A stretch of DNA of 34,766 nt from Phycisphaerae bacterium. GTDB taxonomy: Bacteria > Planctomycetota > Phycisphaerae > Sedimentisphaerales > Sedimentisphaeraceae. The translations under genes and the position numbers were made by a program. The stretch spans positions 1-34,766 of the forward strand of contig WGDE01000014.1 in assembly GCA_015493385.1 (NCBI GenBank), written 5' to 3'. Of the stretch, positions 10,549 through 19,092 are shown piece after piece. Numbering within the stretch: the first letter of the stretch is position 1; each line of letters begins with the position of its first letter. Under the pieces are notes generated by a model. The model made no database searches, was not told where the DNA came from, and saw nothing but the letters and a program-made list of their open reading frames with translations.

Positions 10549-10726
10549 GTGTTTCCTCATAAAAGTTGTATTGTTTAACCCCATAACTCTAAGCCAGATA
10601 AGGCTTAAAGTCAAGTGGCGGCATGTGAATAATATTGGTTTAATATTCTCAATTTTCTGTTATAATCACGCCCTCTAGAGTCCCTTGACTATTAAAAAAA
10701 TACTATCGTTGTATTGAGGTATAATT

Positions 10727-12466
10727 ATGGCTAATGAGTCACAGACAAATAAATCAGATGAAGTTCAAAAAGATTTCATTCGTGATATAATCTCTAAAGA
10801 AGTTGCCCAATCAAATGGGAAAATGCAGGTTCACACACGCTTTCCCCCAGAACCAAACGGCTACCTTCATATTGGCCATGCAAAAAGTATATGCCTTAAT
10901 TTTGGCTTAGCTAAAGATTTTGGTGGTATTTGTAATCTTCGTTTTGACGATACCAATCCAGCAAAAGAGGAAGATGAGTATGTCAATTCTATCATTGAAG
11001 ATGTTAAGTGGCTAGGCTGGGATTGGGGCGAGAATCTTTTCTTCGCATCTGACTATTTTGATAAGATGTACGAGCTTGCTAAAGAGCTTATTCGCGCAGG
11101 TAAAGCGTATGTTTGCGACCTTGGTATAGAAGAGACGCGCAGGTTGCGTGGAACTCTCACAGAGGCCGGTACAAATAGCCCGTTTAGGGATAGGAGTGTT
11201 GAGGAAAACCTAGAGCTATTCGAGAAGATGAAGAATGGTGATTTTCCAGACGGTTCAAAAGTTCTTCGCGCAAAGATTGATATGGCATCGTCGAACATGA
11301 ACATGCGCGACCCAGTTATGTATCGAATCTTACATGCGACTCATCATAGAACGGGTGATAAGTGGTGTATTTACCCAATGTACGACTGGGCGCATGGACT
11401 AGAAGATTCGTTTGAGGGGATTACCCACTCAGTCTGTACGCTAGAATTTGAAGATCATAGGCCATTGTACGATTGGTTCATTGAGCAACTTGGAATTCAT
11501 CATCCACAGCAGATTGAGTTTGCAAGACTCAACCTAACCTACACTGTTATGAGCAAGAGAAAACTCCTTAACCTTGTTGAGCAAAATTATGTTAGCGGTT
11601 GGGACGACCCACGTATGCCGACAATCTCTGGCTTGAGGCGCAGAGGTTTCTCTCCAGAGGCTATCCGCGAATTCTGCAGAGTTATTGGTGTTAACAAGCA
11701 AAACTCCTGTGTCGATTATGCACTGCTTGAGCATTGTCTACGCAAAGATCTCAATATAACATCCAATAGAGTTATGGCTGTTCTCGATCCGCTTAAGATT
11801 GTCATTACTAACTTCCCTGATGAAGGAGTTGAGGATCTTGAGGCTGTCAATAATCCAGAAGACGCATCTCAAGGTTCAAGAAAGGTACCTTTCTCTAAAG
11901 AGCTCTACATTGAGCGTGAGGATTTTATGGAAGAGCCTCCTAAAAAGTTCTTCCGTCTTGCTCCTGGTAGAGAAGTGCGTCTGCGCTACGCATACTTTAT
12001 AACCTGCAATGAAGTTATCAAAGACAATACAGGTAAAATAATTGAGCTGCGCTGTACATTTGACCCTCAAACAAGAGGCGGAGATGCACCAGATGGCAGA
12101 AAAGTTAAATCGACATTGCACTGGGTTTCTGCCGAGCATGCGATAGATGCCGTGGTAAATATCTACGATCATCTATTCATCAAAGAGAACCCTGAAAAGG
12201 TGTCAAAAAAGGGCGATTTTACTGATAATATAAACAAGGATTCTCTAAAGACGGTTAACTGTAAACTTGAGCCATACCTTGCGAATGTGAAACCGTATGA
12301 AAGATTACAGTTTGAGAGATTGGGCTACTTTTGCTGTGATAAAGATTCAACCCCAGACAACATTATATTTAATAAGACGGTAGGCTTGAAAGATATGTGG
12401 GCAAAAATCCTTAAACAAAAACAAAATCAAGCCAAGCAGAAACAGCAGAAGAAGAACAAAAATTAA
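10727..12466 (+). CDS. glnS: Glutaminyl-tRNA synthetase
   Basis: [44 protein letters not shown], GlnRS anticodon-binding domain; K/Q-rich C-terminal tail. Confidence 0.96.
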   Translation: MANESQTNKSDEVQKDFIRDIISKEVAQSNGKMQVHTRFPPEPNGYLHIGHAKSICLNFGLAKDFGGICNLRFDDTNPAKEEDEYVNSIIEDVKWLGWDWGENLFFASDYFDKMYELAKELIRAGKAYVCDLGIEETRRLRGTLTEAGTNSPFRDRSVEENLELFEKMKNGDFPDGSKVLRAKIDMASSNMNMRDPVMYRILHATHHRTGDKWCIYPMYDWAHGLEDSFEGITHSVCTLEFEDHRPLYDWFIEQLGIHHPQQIEFARLNLTYTVMSKRKLLNLVEQNYVSGWDDPRMPTISGLRRRGFSPEAIREFCRVIGVNKQNSCVDYALLEHCLRKDLNITSNRVMAVLDPLKIVITNFPDEGVEDLEAVNNPEDASQGSRKVPFSKELYIEREDFMEEPPKKFFRLAPGREVRLRYAYFITCNEVIKDNTGKIIELRCTFDPQTRGGDAPDGRKVKSTLHWVSAEHAIDAVVNIYDHLFIKENPEKVSKKGDFTDNINKDSLKTVNCKLEPYLANVKPYERLQFERLGYFCCDKDSTPDNIIFNKTVGLKDMWAKILKQKQNQAKQKQQKKNKN

Positions 12467-12506
12467 CTGCTTTAACGCAATTAAAGGAATTATTCATTGG
12501 TAGTAC

Positions 12507-12526
12507 GGGCGTATTGCAATACGCCC
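12507..12526. repeat. Perfect 20-bp palindrome GGGCGTATTGCAATACGCCC
   Basis: Sequence equals its own reverse complement; intergenic, 41 nt after the glnS stop. Confidence 0.9.
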
Positions 12527-12544
12527 CAACGGAATATATTATTG

Positions 12545-12616
12545 ATAATCCCGTGAAATGGCAAAATGATGAATTAAATGGCAGCAACGAAAATATTGCA
12601 ATGGAATCGCAGGCAG
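12545..12616. repeat. Dispersed repeat copy A (ATAATCCCGTGAAATGGCAAAATGATGAATTAAATGGC...AATGGAATCGCAGGCAG)
   Basis: Hand alignment to 20470-20540: about 63 of 72 positions identical with one 1-nt gap. Confidence 0.85.
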
Positions 12617-12639
12617 GTTACGAGGACACTAGTCAAGCC

Positions 12640-12680
12640 GGGACTGGTACAACCGGCTTTCAGCCGAACGTACCAGTCCC
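12640..12680. repeat. Symmetric 41-nt bipartite hairpin
   Basis: GGGACTGGTAC-AAC-CGGCT-TTC-AGCCG-AAC-GTACCAGTCCC: perfect 11-bp outer and 5-bp inner stems separated by a symmetric AAC/AAC internal loop. Confidence 0.92.
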
Positions 12681-12731
12681 AGTTTTACAACCACCACTAA
12701 AAATAGAACCGTTGAAATAGGAGAACTTGTT

Positions 12732-12920
12732 ATGCTTTGTGATATCATAAATGCAGAATATATAGAAGGCTACAAGTTAAAGGTTGTATTTGAGAACAAT
12801 AAGCAGGGAGTAGTCGATTTTTCTAGTTATATTGGTAAAGGCGGCGTCTTTGATAAATTTATAGATATTGATTTCTTTCTAACCGTACACATTGCCTTTG
12901 GCATCAACGAATACGTTTGA
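12732..12920 (+). pseudogene. Truncated DUF2442-family protein
   Basis: INAEYIEGYKLKVVFENNKQGVVDFSSYIGKGGVFDKFIDIDFF resembles the DUF2442 N-terminal part; the expected C-terminal W..(D)IAPE.LY-type ending is missing and the frame runs into the 3' end of the opposing ORF. Confidence 0.6.
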
Positions 12921-13070
12921 CTTTAGTGATTTGGACTTTGAGATGGCTCTATCCAGCTCGGGCATTCTAAATAATCCCGAGCATTTGCGGCATTGGCAAA
13001 GCTTGCCTTGGAGCTGTTTGTCAACATTGAATTCTTTGTAGCAGTGAGGGCATTTGGCTTTAATTATCAT
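12879..13070 (-). CDS. Small zinc-ribbon protein (two CxxC knuckles)
   Basis: MIIKAKCPHCYKEFNVDKQLQGKLCQCRKCSGLFRMPE: CPHC ... CRKC zinc-ribbon pattern. Confidence 0.55.
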   Translation of the reverse strand: MIIKAKCPHCYKEFNVDKQLQGKLCQCRKCSGLFRMPELDRAISKSKSLKSNVFVDAKGNVYG

Positions 13071-13122
13071 CTTTTTCTCACATGTTGACTTAATATAGAA
13101 TAAAAATAAATAAAACTGTAGT

Positions 13123-13143
13123 GGCTATCCCTTGTGGTTGTCC
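13123..13143. repeat. Degenerate inverted copy of the ACCACAAGGG hairpin
   Basis: GGCTATCCCTTGTGGTTGTCC; CCCTTGTGGT (13129-13138) is the exact reverse complement of ACCACAAGGG at 7923-7932. Confidence 0.35.
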
Positions 13144-13161
13144 AATCCATTGCGTTTGCTA

Positions 13162-13551
13162 TTAATTAGAAAGTATCATTTTCAGAGAGATTATTAGTAG
13201 CATGATACCGAAAATTCTCTTGAGAGTTGATGCGTCTATGTTTGTTGCAATTTTACTTCCGAGCAAACCGCCAATAAAGAAGCCCGCGCTTAGTAAAAGG
13301 GCAATTTTCCAATTGATGTGTCCGGTTTTGTGATATTGCATTACGGCTAGAAAAGTAACCGGTGGAAGCATCATCGCCAAAGTTGTTCCCTGCGCCAGAT
13401 GTTGGTCAAATCCAAGAGCAAAAACAAGGATTGGAATCACAACTACAGCGCCGCCAATTCCTAATAGACCGCTTACTGTACCGGTAAACAATCCTAAGGT
13501 AATGACCAATGCGAGGCCTATATTGGGGTTTGTGCTAAGTAAGTTAGGCAT
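13162..13551 (-). CDS. TSUP (TauE/SafE) family permease, single-domain size
   Basis: GLFTGTVSGLLGIGGAVVVIPILVFALGFDQHLAQGTTLA; likely ATG at 13551 overlapping the trpC stop (ATGCCTAA). Confidence 0.85.
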   Translation of the reverse strand: MPNLLSTNPNIGLALVITLGLFTGTVSGLLGIGGAVVVIPILVFALGFDQHLAQGTTLAMMLPPVTFLAVMQYHKTGHINWKIALLLSAGFFIGGLLGSKIATNIDASTLKRIFGIMLLIISLKMILSN

Positions 13552-14353
13552 TTCCGAAGAGCTCCTTAAATTTGGCGGCGATATCTTCATTCCTGCAGAG
13601 AGTCTCTCCGATTAATACGCCACCAATTTCGAGATTGATTAGCCTCTCTACATCAATTCGTGTTTTAATTCCACTCTCAGCTACCAATCTATTCTTGTTG
13701 TCAACAAACCCGCTGATATGCGCAGTGTTCTCAATATCAACAGTCATTGTTTTTAGGTTTCTGTTATTTATGCCAAGAAGAGTTTTTGTCTTACTCGATA
13801 TATCAATTAGATCTTTTATCGCAAGTAAAGATTCTAAAGTATGAACCTCTACAAGCACCCCAAGCGTTAGGCTATGGGCTAGATTGAGTAGTTCTATGAG
13901 CTCGCCAACACTAAGAGCTTCTGCTATCAATAATATTGCATCAGCATGATTTGCCCTAGCCTCATATACTTGGTATGGCTCAACGATAAAATCTTTACGC
14001 ATAACAGGGCAATCAACCACTGCCTTTACCTGCGAGAGAAACTCGAGCTTGCCTTGAAAGTATTTCTCATCAGTCAACACACTAATTGCATCAGCACCGC
14101 AATCATTGTATATCTTGGCTATTGCTGCTGGGTCGAAATCACTGCGAATAATGCCAGCAGATGGGGACGCTTTTTTTACCTCAGCAATAACGTTTATACC
14201 ACGCGAGTTTTTCTTCGATATTGCCTTGGCAAAGTCTCTGCATTTTGGCAAAGACTTAATCTTTTCAATTAATTCGTCTTGGCTCACACGCTCTTGATGC
14301 TTGGCGATTTCAAATTGTTTATCAGCTATGATTTTATCTAGAATTGTTGCCAC
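13544..14353 (-). CDS. trpC: Indole-3-glycerol-phosphate synthase
   Basis: VIAEVKKASPSAGIIRSDFDPAAIAKIY, VMRKDFIVEPYQVYEARANHADAILLI, GINNRNLKT, VAESGI. Confidence 0.96.
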   Translation of the reverse strand: MATILDKIIADKQFEIAKHQERVSQDELIEKIKSLPKCRDFAKAISKKNSRGINVIAEVKKASPSAGIIRSDFDPAAIAKIYNDCGADAISVLTDEKYFQGKLEFLSQVKAVVDCPVMRKDFIVEPYQVYEARANHADAILLIAEALSVGELIELLNLAHSLTLGVLVEVHTLESLLAIKDLIDISSKTKTLLGINNRNLKTMTVDIENTAHISGFVDNKNRLVAESGIKTRIDVERLINLEIGGVLIGETLCRNEDIAAKFKELFGNA

Positions 14354-14355
14354 GG

Positions 14356-14751
14356 CTACTCCGTTTTTTTCTTATCGCTTCCACCTTTAGAAGCAGATGA
14401 AATCTGAACAAATATCATTCTTAGCTGATTTAGCGAGCTGTTTAGCAGATTAGCCTCGCCACCCATGAGATTTCCTTTTGTCTTTTCTTCAAGCGTTTCT
14501 AGAAGATCGATATTGTACTTGGCAATTGCGAGGTCAACCTTAACATTGTCCTCTTCTCCTGGAGGAGCAATTAACCCAAGAGCAAACATTGCCTGCGTAG
14601 CTAGCATATTTATCAAGCCAGAGATATCCGCTTTTGGTAACTCTTTTGGAGCATCATCTTCCTTCTTTATCTCTGCAGCGAGTTTTTCTTTCTCTGTCTG
14701 TGCTTGTTTCTTCCAGTCTTCATCAATTATGATTTTTTTTTCGTCGCTCAT
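14356..14751 (-). CDS. DUF1844-domain protein
   Basis: DISGLINMLATQAMFALGLIAPP...DLAIAKYNIDLLETLEEKTKGNL...EANLLNSSLNQLRMIFV. Confidence 0.8.
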   Translation of the reverse strand: MSDEKKIIIDEDWKKQAQTEKEKLAAEIKKEDDAPKELPKADISGLINMLATQAMFALGLIAPPGEEDNVKVDLAIAKYNIDLLETLEEKTKGNLMGGEANLLNSSLNQLRMIFVQISSASKGGSDKKKTE

Positions 14752-14789
14752 AATAAATTCCCTCTTTATGGTTATTGTATTGAATGTGT

Positions 14790-15308
14790 TTAATGTCTGT
14801 AAGACTTCATGCTTCTTTCAAGGTCTCGTTTTTGATCTTTGTCTCGTATCGATGCGCGTTTGTCGTGCGTTTGCTTTCCCTTTGCAAGGGCGATTTCTAG
14901 TTTTGCCAAACCTCTTGAGTTAAAGTAGATACGCAGTGGCACAAGAGTGAATCCACGCTGGTCGAGTTTGGCTGTTAGTTTCTTTATCTGCGCTTTATGT
15001 AGAAGGAGCTTGCGATCTCGTGATATATCGTGATTGTTGTAGGTTGCCTCCTTGTATTGTTCTATCTTTGCGCCAACAAGCAAGCACTCACCGCGCACAA
15101 TCTTCGCGTATGCTCCGTTTAAATCAGCATTACCAAGCCGCAGACTTTTTACCTCGCTACCGGTCAGAGATAGCCCAGTCTCAACCTTTTCAAGAATTAG
15201 ATAATCGTGAAAAGCCTTCTTGTTACGAATCTGAGGCGCATTATTCTTTTTTTCTTCTTTCTTCTTTGCCATTGCCGCCATAATAGCTGCGCATATATCT
15301 TTTTGCAA
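14790..15308 (-). CDS. smpB: SsrA-binding protein (start may be internal, 15272 or 15281)
   Basis: NKKAFHDYLILEKVETGLSLTGSEVKSLRLGNADLNGAYAKI...RGFTLVPLRIYFNSRGLAKLEIALAKGKQTHDKR. Confidence 0.95.
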   Translation of the reverse strand: MQKDICAAIMAAMAKKKEEKKNNAPQIRNKKAFHDYLILEKVETGLSLTGSEVKSLRLGNADLNGAYAKIVRGECLLVGAKIEQYKEATYNNHDISRDRKLLLHKAQIKKLTAKLDQRGFTLVPLRIYFNSRGLAKLEIALAKGKQTHDKRASIRDKDQKRDLERSMKSYRH

Positions 15309-15390
15309 GTATCTTGTCTTAAGTTATTAGAGCTGTTAAGATAGCGAATAAGAGATTCTTATTAGAAGCCATCAATTGTGGAGGTTAACT

Positions 15391-15906
15391 ATGATAGATT
15401 ATGATGCTTTATTCGATTTGAGCTATAGTATTTGTGTTGTCGGGGCAAGTGATAATGGAAAGATAAATGCCTGTATTGTCAACACAGTGTTTCAAATTAC
15501 TCCCGATCCTGCTACGGTAGCTATTAGCGTGAATAAAGAAAACTTTACGCATGATATGATTAAAAACAGTGGTAATTTCTCAGTAAGCGTTGTTTCCCAA
15601 GATGCGCCGATGAGGGAATTTGCCCCATTTGGCTTTAAAAGTGGCAAGGATATAGATAAGTTTTCTGACGTAAAATATCGCCTTGGCAAAACAGGCTGCC
15701 CAATACTGCAAGAAAACATGACATGCTACATTGAGGTTGAAGTCATGGATACGCTAGATATTTATACGCATACGGTGTTTATTGGAAAAGTTGTAGCCGC
15801 TGAAAAAATAGATGACTCTGCCGTACCTATGACATATTCATATTACAGGGATATCAAGCACGGAAAGACACCCAAAAAGGCAACGACCTATCACGGTTCC
15901 GAGTAA
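15391..15906 (+). CDS. Flavin reductase-like (flavoredoxin-type) protein
   Basis: NACIVNTVFQITPDPATVAISVNKENFTHDMIKNSGNFSVSVVSQD; GGAGG upstream of ATG 15391. Confidence 0.82.
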   Translation: MIDYDALFDLSYSICVVGASDNGKINACIVNTVFQITPDPATVAISVNKENFTHDMIKNSGNFSVSVVSQDAPMREFAPFGFKSGKDIDKFSDVKYRLGKTGCPILQENMTCYIEVEVMDTLDIYTHTVFIGKVVAAEKIDDSAVPMTYSYYRDIKHGKTPKKATTYHGSE

Positions 15907-15910
15907 TTTT

Positions 15911-15940
15911 AACCGCAGATAAACATAGATAAACGCAGAT
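15911..15940. repeat. Three tandem 10-bp units (AACCGCAGAT AAACATAGAT AAACGCAGAT)
   Basis: Direct reading of intergenic sequence; consensus AAaCgcAGAT. Confidence 0.75.
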
Positions 15941-15956
15941 GGAAAAAATGTAATGG

Positions 15957-16445
15957 TTATTTTAGAATCTTGAAGCTATACGGATATTTGTAGTCCTCAC
16001 CTTTGCTGGCGGCGACGGTTGCAAGAATACGAAAAATAGTATTTGCTAGAAGAACTATCATTATAATAGGCATACCGATTACAGTTAGAATTGACAATCC
16101 ACCACATATTATTAACACTGTCAGTTGGAAGTTTAGGGATTCTTTTCCTTGCTTGTCTAGGTACTCATCTTTGTCTTTATTGAGTAGCCAAATAACTAAT
16201 GGTCCAAGTATAATTGTAAAGATACCAAGTAAGTGACAAAGTAGAGCTAGATTTTTTGAGTCTTGGGATATCTGTGTTTTTTCTACTGGTTTCCCCACTA
16301 TCTTTTCTGCTGCCGTATCTACTTGCTCATTGGAGCTTTGGGGAGCTTGTTCTTGTTCAGAAGTATGGTCGTTAACATTGTTTTCTTGTTCAGGATTTAC
16401 ATTGTTCATTTCATCGCTCATTCTATTTCTCCCTAAAATACTCAT
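15957..16445 (-). CDS. DUF4870 (Tic20-like) membrane protein
   Basis: LALLCHLLGIFTIILGPLVIWLLNKDKDEYLDKQGKESLNFQLTVLI with an acidic/polar N-terminal tail. Confidence 0.82.
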   Translation of the reverse strand: MSILGRNRMSDEMNNVNPEQENNVNDHTSEQEQAPQSSNEQVDTAAEKIVGKPVEKTQISQDSKNLALLCHLLGIFTIILGPLVIWLLNKDKDEYLDKQGKESLNFQLTVLIICGGLSILTVIGMPIIMIVLLANTIFRILATVAASKGEDYKYPYSFKILK

Positions 16446-16532
16446 ATTAATTTAAATGTGCTATGTCTATTGTTTACATTAGAGATTATAATGTCAAGCT
16501 CTAACTTCTTGCAGATTTATGCCATGTGGTTG

Positions 16533-17804
16533 TTAGATGCTCTCCCTGTGGATCTTAGCGCCAACTGAATTTAATTTTTCTTCTATACGGTCATATCCAC
16601 GGTCGATGTGGTAGACTCTGTTTATTATGGTCTCTCCTTTTGCGGCTAATGCTGCGATTACCAATGCTGCGCTTGCGCGTAGGTCCGATGCCATCACAGG
16701 AGCGCTACTTAGCCCGCTCACGCCGCTGATTATAGCACTACATCCTTCTTTTCGCAGGTTGGCGTTCATACGATTCATCTCAGCAACATGCATAAATCTA
16801 TCTGGGAAGATTTTTTCTGTTATAACGCTATTGCCATCAGCGATTGCAAGCATTGCCATAAATTGTGCTTGAAGGTCGGTCGGAAATCCAGGGTAGGGCT
16901 GTGTTGTTATGTGGGTTGCCTTGATTGGGCCGTTGTGGCTGACAATACAACCTGTTTGTGTTTTTTCAATGGTTGTACCCATATTCTGCATACAATCTAC
17001 TACCGCCATCATATGGCTGAGATTGCAGTTTTCAATCTCTAGTCGGCTACCGGTAATTCCGGCGGCTGCCATAAACGTTCCCGCTTCAATTCTATCCGGA
17101 ATAATATTGTACTCACAGCTTGATAGCTCTTTAACGCCCTCAATTATTAGTCTTGGTGAGCCTGCGCCTTTAATCTTTGCGCCCATGTCTATTAGGAAGT
17201 TTGCCAAGTCTTCAATTTCTGGTTCGCAGGCTGCGCATTCTATAATAGAGGTTCCTCTGGCTAAGGTTGCCGCCATCATTACATTTGCAGTAGCTAGTAC
17301 ACTCGAACCAAATGGGCCGCCTAAAAAGATGTCTGCGCCAATTAGCCCCTCATCTGGAGCGGTTGCGATGATATATCCATTTTCAAGCTGAATTCTCGCT
17401 CCAAGCGCTTTTAACCCTCTAATATGCATATCAACAGGGCGGTCTCCAATCGCGCATCCTCCTGGCATTGATATCTCAACCTTACCGAATCTGGCAAGAA
17501 GCGGCCCAAGTATACAGATACTAGCGCGCATTCGTCTGACTATTTGGTAATCGCCAAAGAAGCTATCTATTGAGTCTGTGTCGATATGTAATTTTTTATC
17601 TTGGTCTCTCCATACTTTTGCTCCGAGTGAGCCGAGCAATTCTATCAATACATTTATATCTGATAGGTTTGGAACTGAATCAAGAATACTCTCACCCGGT
17701 GCGAGAATTGTAGCTGCCATGATTGGTAGGGCGGCATTCTTTGCACCAGAGACTTTAATTTTACCGGAGAGTTTTGCCTCTCCTTCAATTCTAAATATAT
17801 CCAT
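16533..17804 (-). CDS. murA: UDP-N-acetylglucosamine 1-carboxyvinyltransferase
   Basis: IKVSGAKNAALPIMAATIL, PGGCAIGDRPVDMHI (catalytic Cys retained), GFPTDLQAQFMAML. Confidence 0.96.
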   Translation of the reverse strand: MDIFRIEGEAKLSGKIKVSGAKNAALPIMAATILAPGESILDSVPNLSDINVLIELLGSLGAKVWRDQDKKLHIDTDSIDSFFGDYQIVRRMRASICILGPLLARFGKVEISMPGGCAIGDRPVDMHIRGLKALGARIQLENGYIIATAPDEGLIGADIFLGGPFGSSVLATANVMMAATLARGTSIIECAACEPEIEDLANFLIDMGAKIKGAGSPRLIIEGVKELSSCEYNIIPDRIEAGTFMAAAGITGSRLEIENCNLSHMMAVVDCMQNMGTTIEKTQTGCIVSHNGPIKATHITTQPYPGFPTDLQAQFMAMLAIADGNSVITEKIFPDRFMHVAEMNRMNANLRKEGCSAIISGVSGLSSAPVMASDLRASAALVIAALAAKGETIINRVYHIDRGYDRIEEKLNSVGAKIHRESI

Positions 17805-17867
17805 ATATCTATTTCCCTTGAAATGTTTCGTTTAATTTAATACAAATGTGGAACTCTTGCAAGTTTA

Positions 17868-18782
17868 TTGGTCTTTTGCTTATATAAAGTTGGGAATAGT
17901 TCTTTGGATACACAAACAGCAGGTTTGGAAACTTACAGTATCGAATCTCTTATTTTTTTCGCCATATTTGCAGTTATGCTACTCGTTGGTATTGCTTTGT
18001 TTATAAGGTGGCTAGCTGGGACGAACATGGGCTCTACTAGTTTATTGGGTATTTCTCCAAAGAGTAATCTCATGGATGTTAGCGTTGTGATGAGCATATT
18101 TGGCATCTGGATCTTTGCGCAGCTTCTAATAGGCTTGCTTCTAACAAAGACACTTTTTTTCTCTAAGTTTCAAGATTCTGAAATGGTGCCGTATTTTGCG
18201 ACCGTATTAAGCGATTTAATTACGATAACAGCGATATTGATTGTTGCCAAGAATTATTTTCGAGGGGCTCTCAAGGGGTTTGGTTTGGATGTTAGAACTC
18301 TTTGGAGAGATATTCGTCTTGGCTTGATTAACTATCTATCAATCCTGCCGGTTGTGTTTTTTATAACGGTGCTAGTTGCTTTCATCGGTCGCGTGATAAT
18401 AGGTGAAGATTTTCAGATGCCAAACCATTCTCTTATCAAGATGCTTGATAATGGCACGCCAATCTGGCTAAGCATCTTTGCGATTATATTGGCGACGATG
18501 GTTGCGCCAATTGTTGAGGAGTTACTTTTTAGAGGGATTTTCCAGAATTACATATTTTCACTCACCAACAAATCATGGTTTTCAATTTTTATCACATCTG
18601 CTCTGTTTGCTATGGTCCACGGTTTTAGCCTTAAATACCACTGGCTATCACTGTTTGCGTTGTCTTGTTGCATGGGATATGCCTATATAAAGAGTGGTTC
18701 TCTTTTCAGAAGTATGGTTGTTCATGCAACGTTTAATCTCGTTAGTGTTGCTAGTGCTTTGGTTACTATTCACTTTGGTTAA
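17868..18782 (+). CDS. CPBP-family intramembrane metalloprotease
   Basis: EELLFRGIFQNYIF motif and FAMVHGFSL...SLFRSMVVHATFNLV; multiple TM segments. Start codon uncertain. Confidence 0.87.
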   Translation: MVFCLYKVGNSSLDTQTAGLETYSIESLIFFAIFAVMLLVGIALFIRWLAGTNMGSTSLLGISPKSNLMDVSVVMSIFGIWIFAQLLIGLLLTKTLFFSKFQDSEMVPYFATVLSDLITITAILIVAKNYFRGALKGFGLDVRTLWRDIRLGLINYLSILPVVFFITVLVAFIGRVIIGEDFQMPNHSLIKMLDNGTPIWLSIFAIILATMVAPIVEELLFRGIFQNYIFSLTNKSWFSIFITSALFAMVHGFSLKYHWLSLFALSCCMGYAYIKSGSLFRSMVVHATFNLVSVASALVTIHFG

Positions 18783-18787
18783 GGTCT

Positions 18788-18979
18788 CTAAAGAGACTCT
18801 ACGTCTGAAAAAAATGCTAATGGGGTTATGATTCGTTGGTTTTCAATAAGATTGTTGAAGTCAACTTCTCTTTTTACCTTAGCTGTATTTAGCTCTTCTG
18901 CCATTCGTTTGCAGCTGTAACTACTTCTATTTAAAGTCTTTAGGCGTTGTATTGTATCTGGGTATTCTTGTGGGTGTCT
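18788..18979 (-). pseudogene. Cryptic minus-strand reading frame, probable gene remnant
   Basis: 63 sense codons (RHPQEYPDTIQRLKTLNRSSYSCKRMAEELNTAKVKREVDFNNLIENQRIITPLAFFSDVESL*) bounded upstream by TAG at 18980-18982; only internal ATG gives 38 aa; no identified family. Confidence 0.35.
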
Positions 18980-19092
18980 CTATGAGCCTATAAAAACATT
19001 ACAGATTTAAGAAAAAAATGCACTTTTAACTTTAGCTATCAATTCTAAGCCCGATAAGAGAATATAGAAAAGGCTTAATATAGGAATCGATA

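Noticed and set aside
12514-12720. 68-aa plus-strand ORF after glnS
   Set aside because: Composed of half of a palindrome, repeat copy A and the 41-nt hairpin; the related copy B carries an in-frame stop and an indel, so active coding is unlikely.
16909-17391. 160-aa ORF antisense to murA
   Set aside because: Shadow ORF opposite conserved MurA; no recognisable motif.
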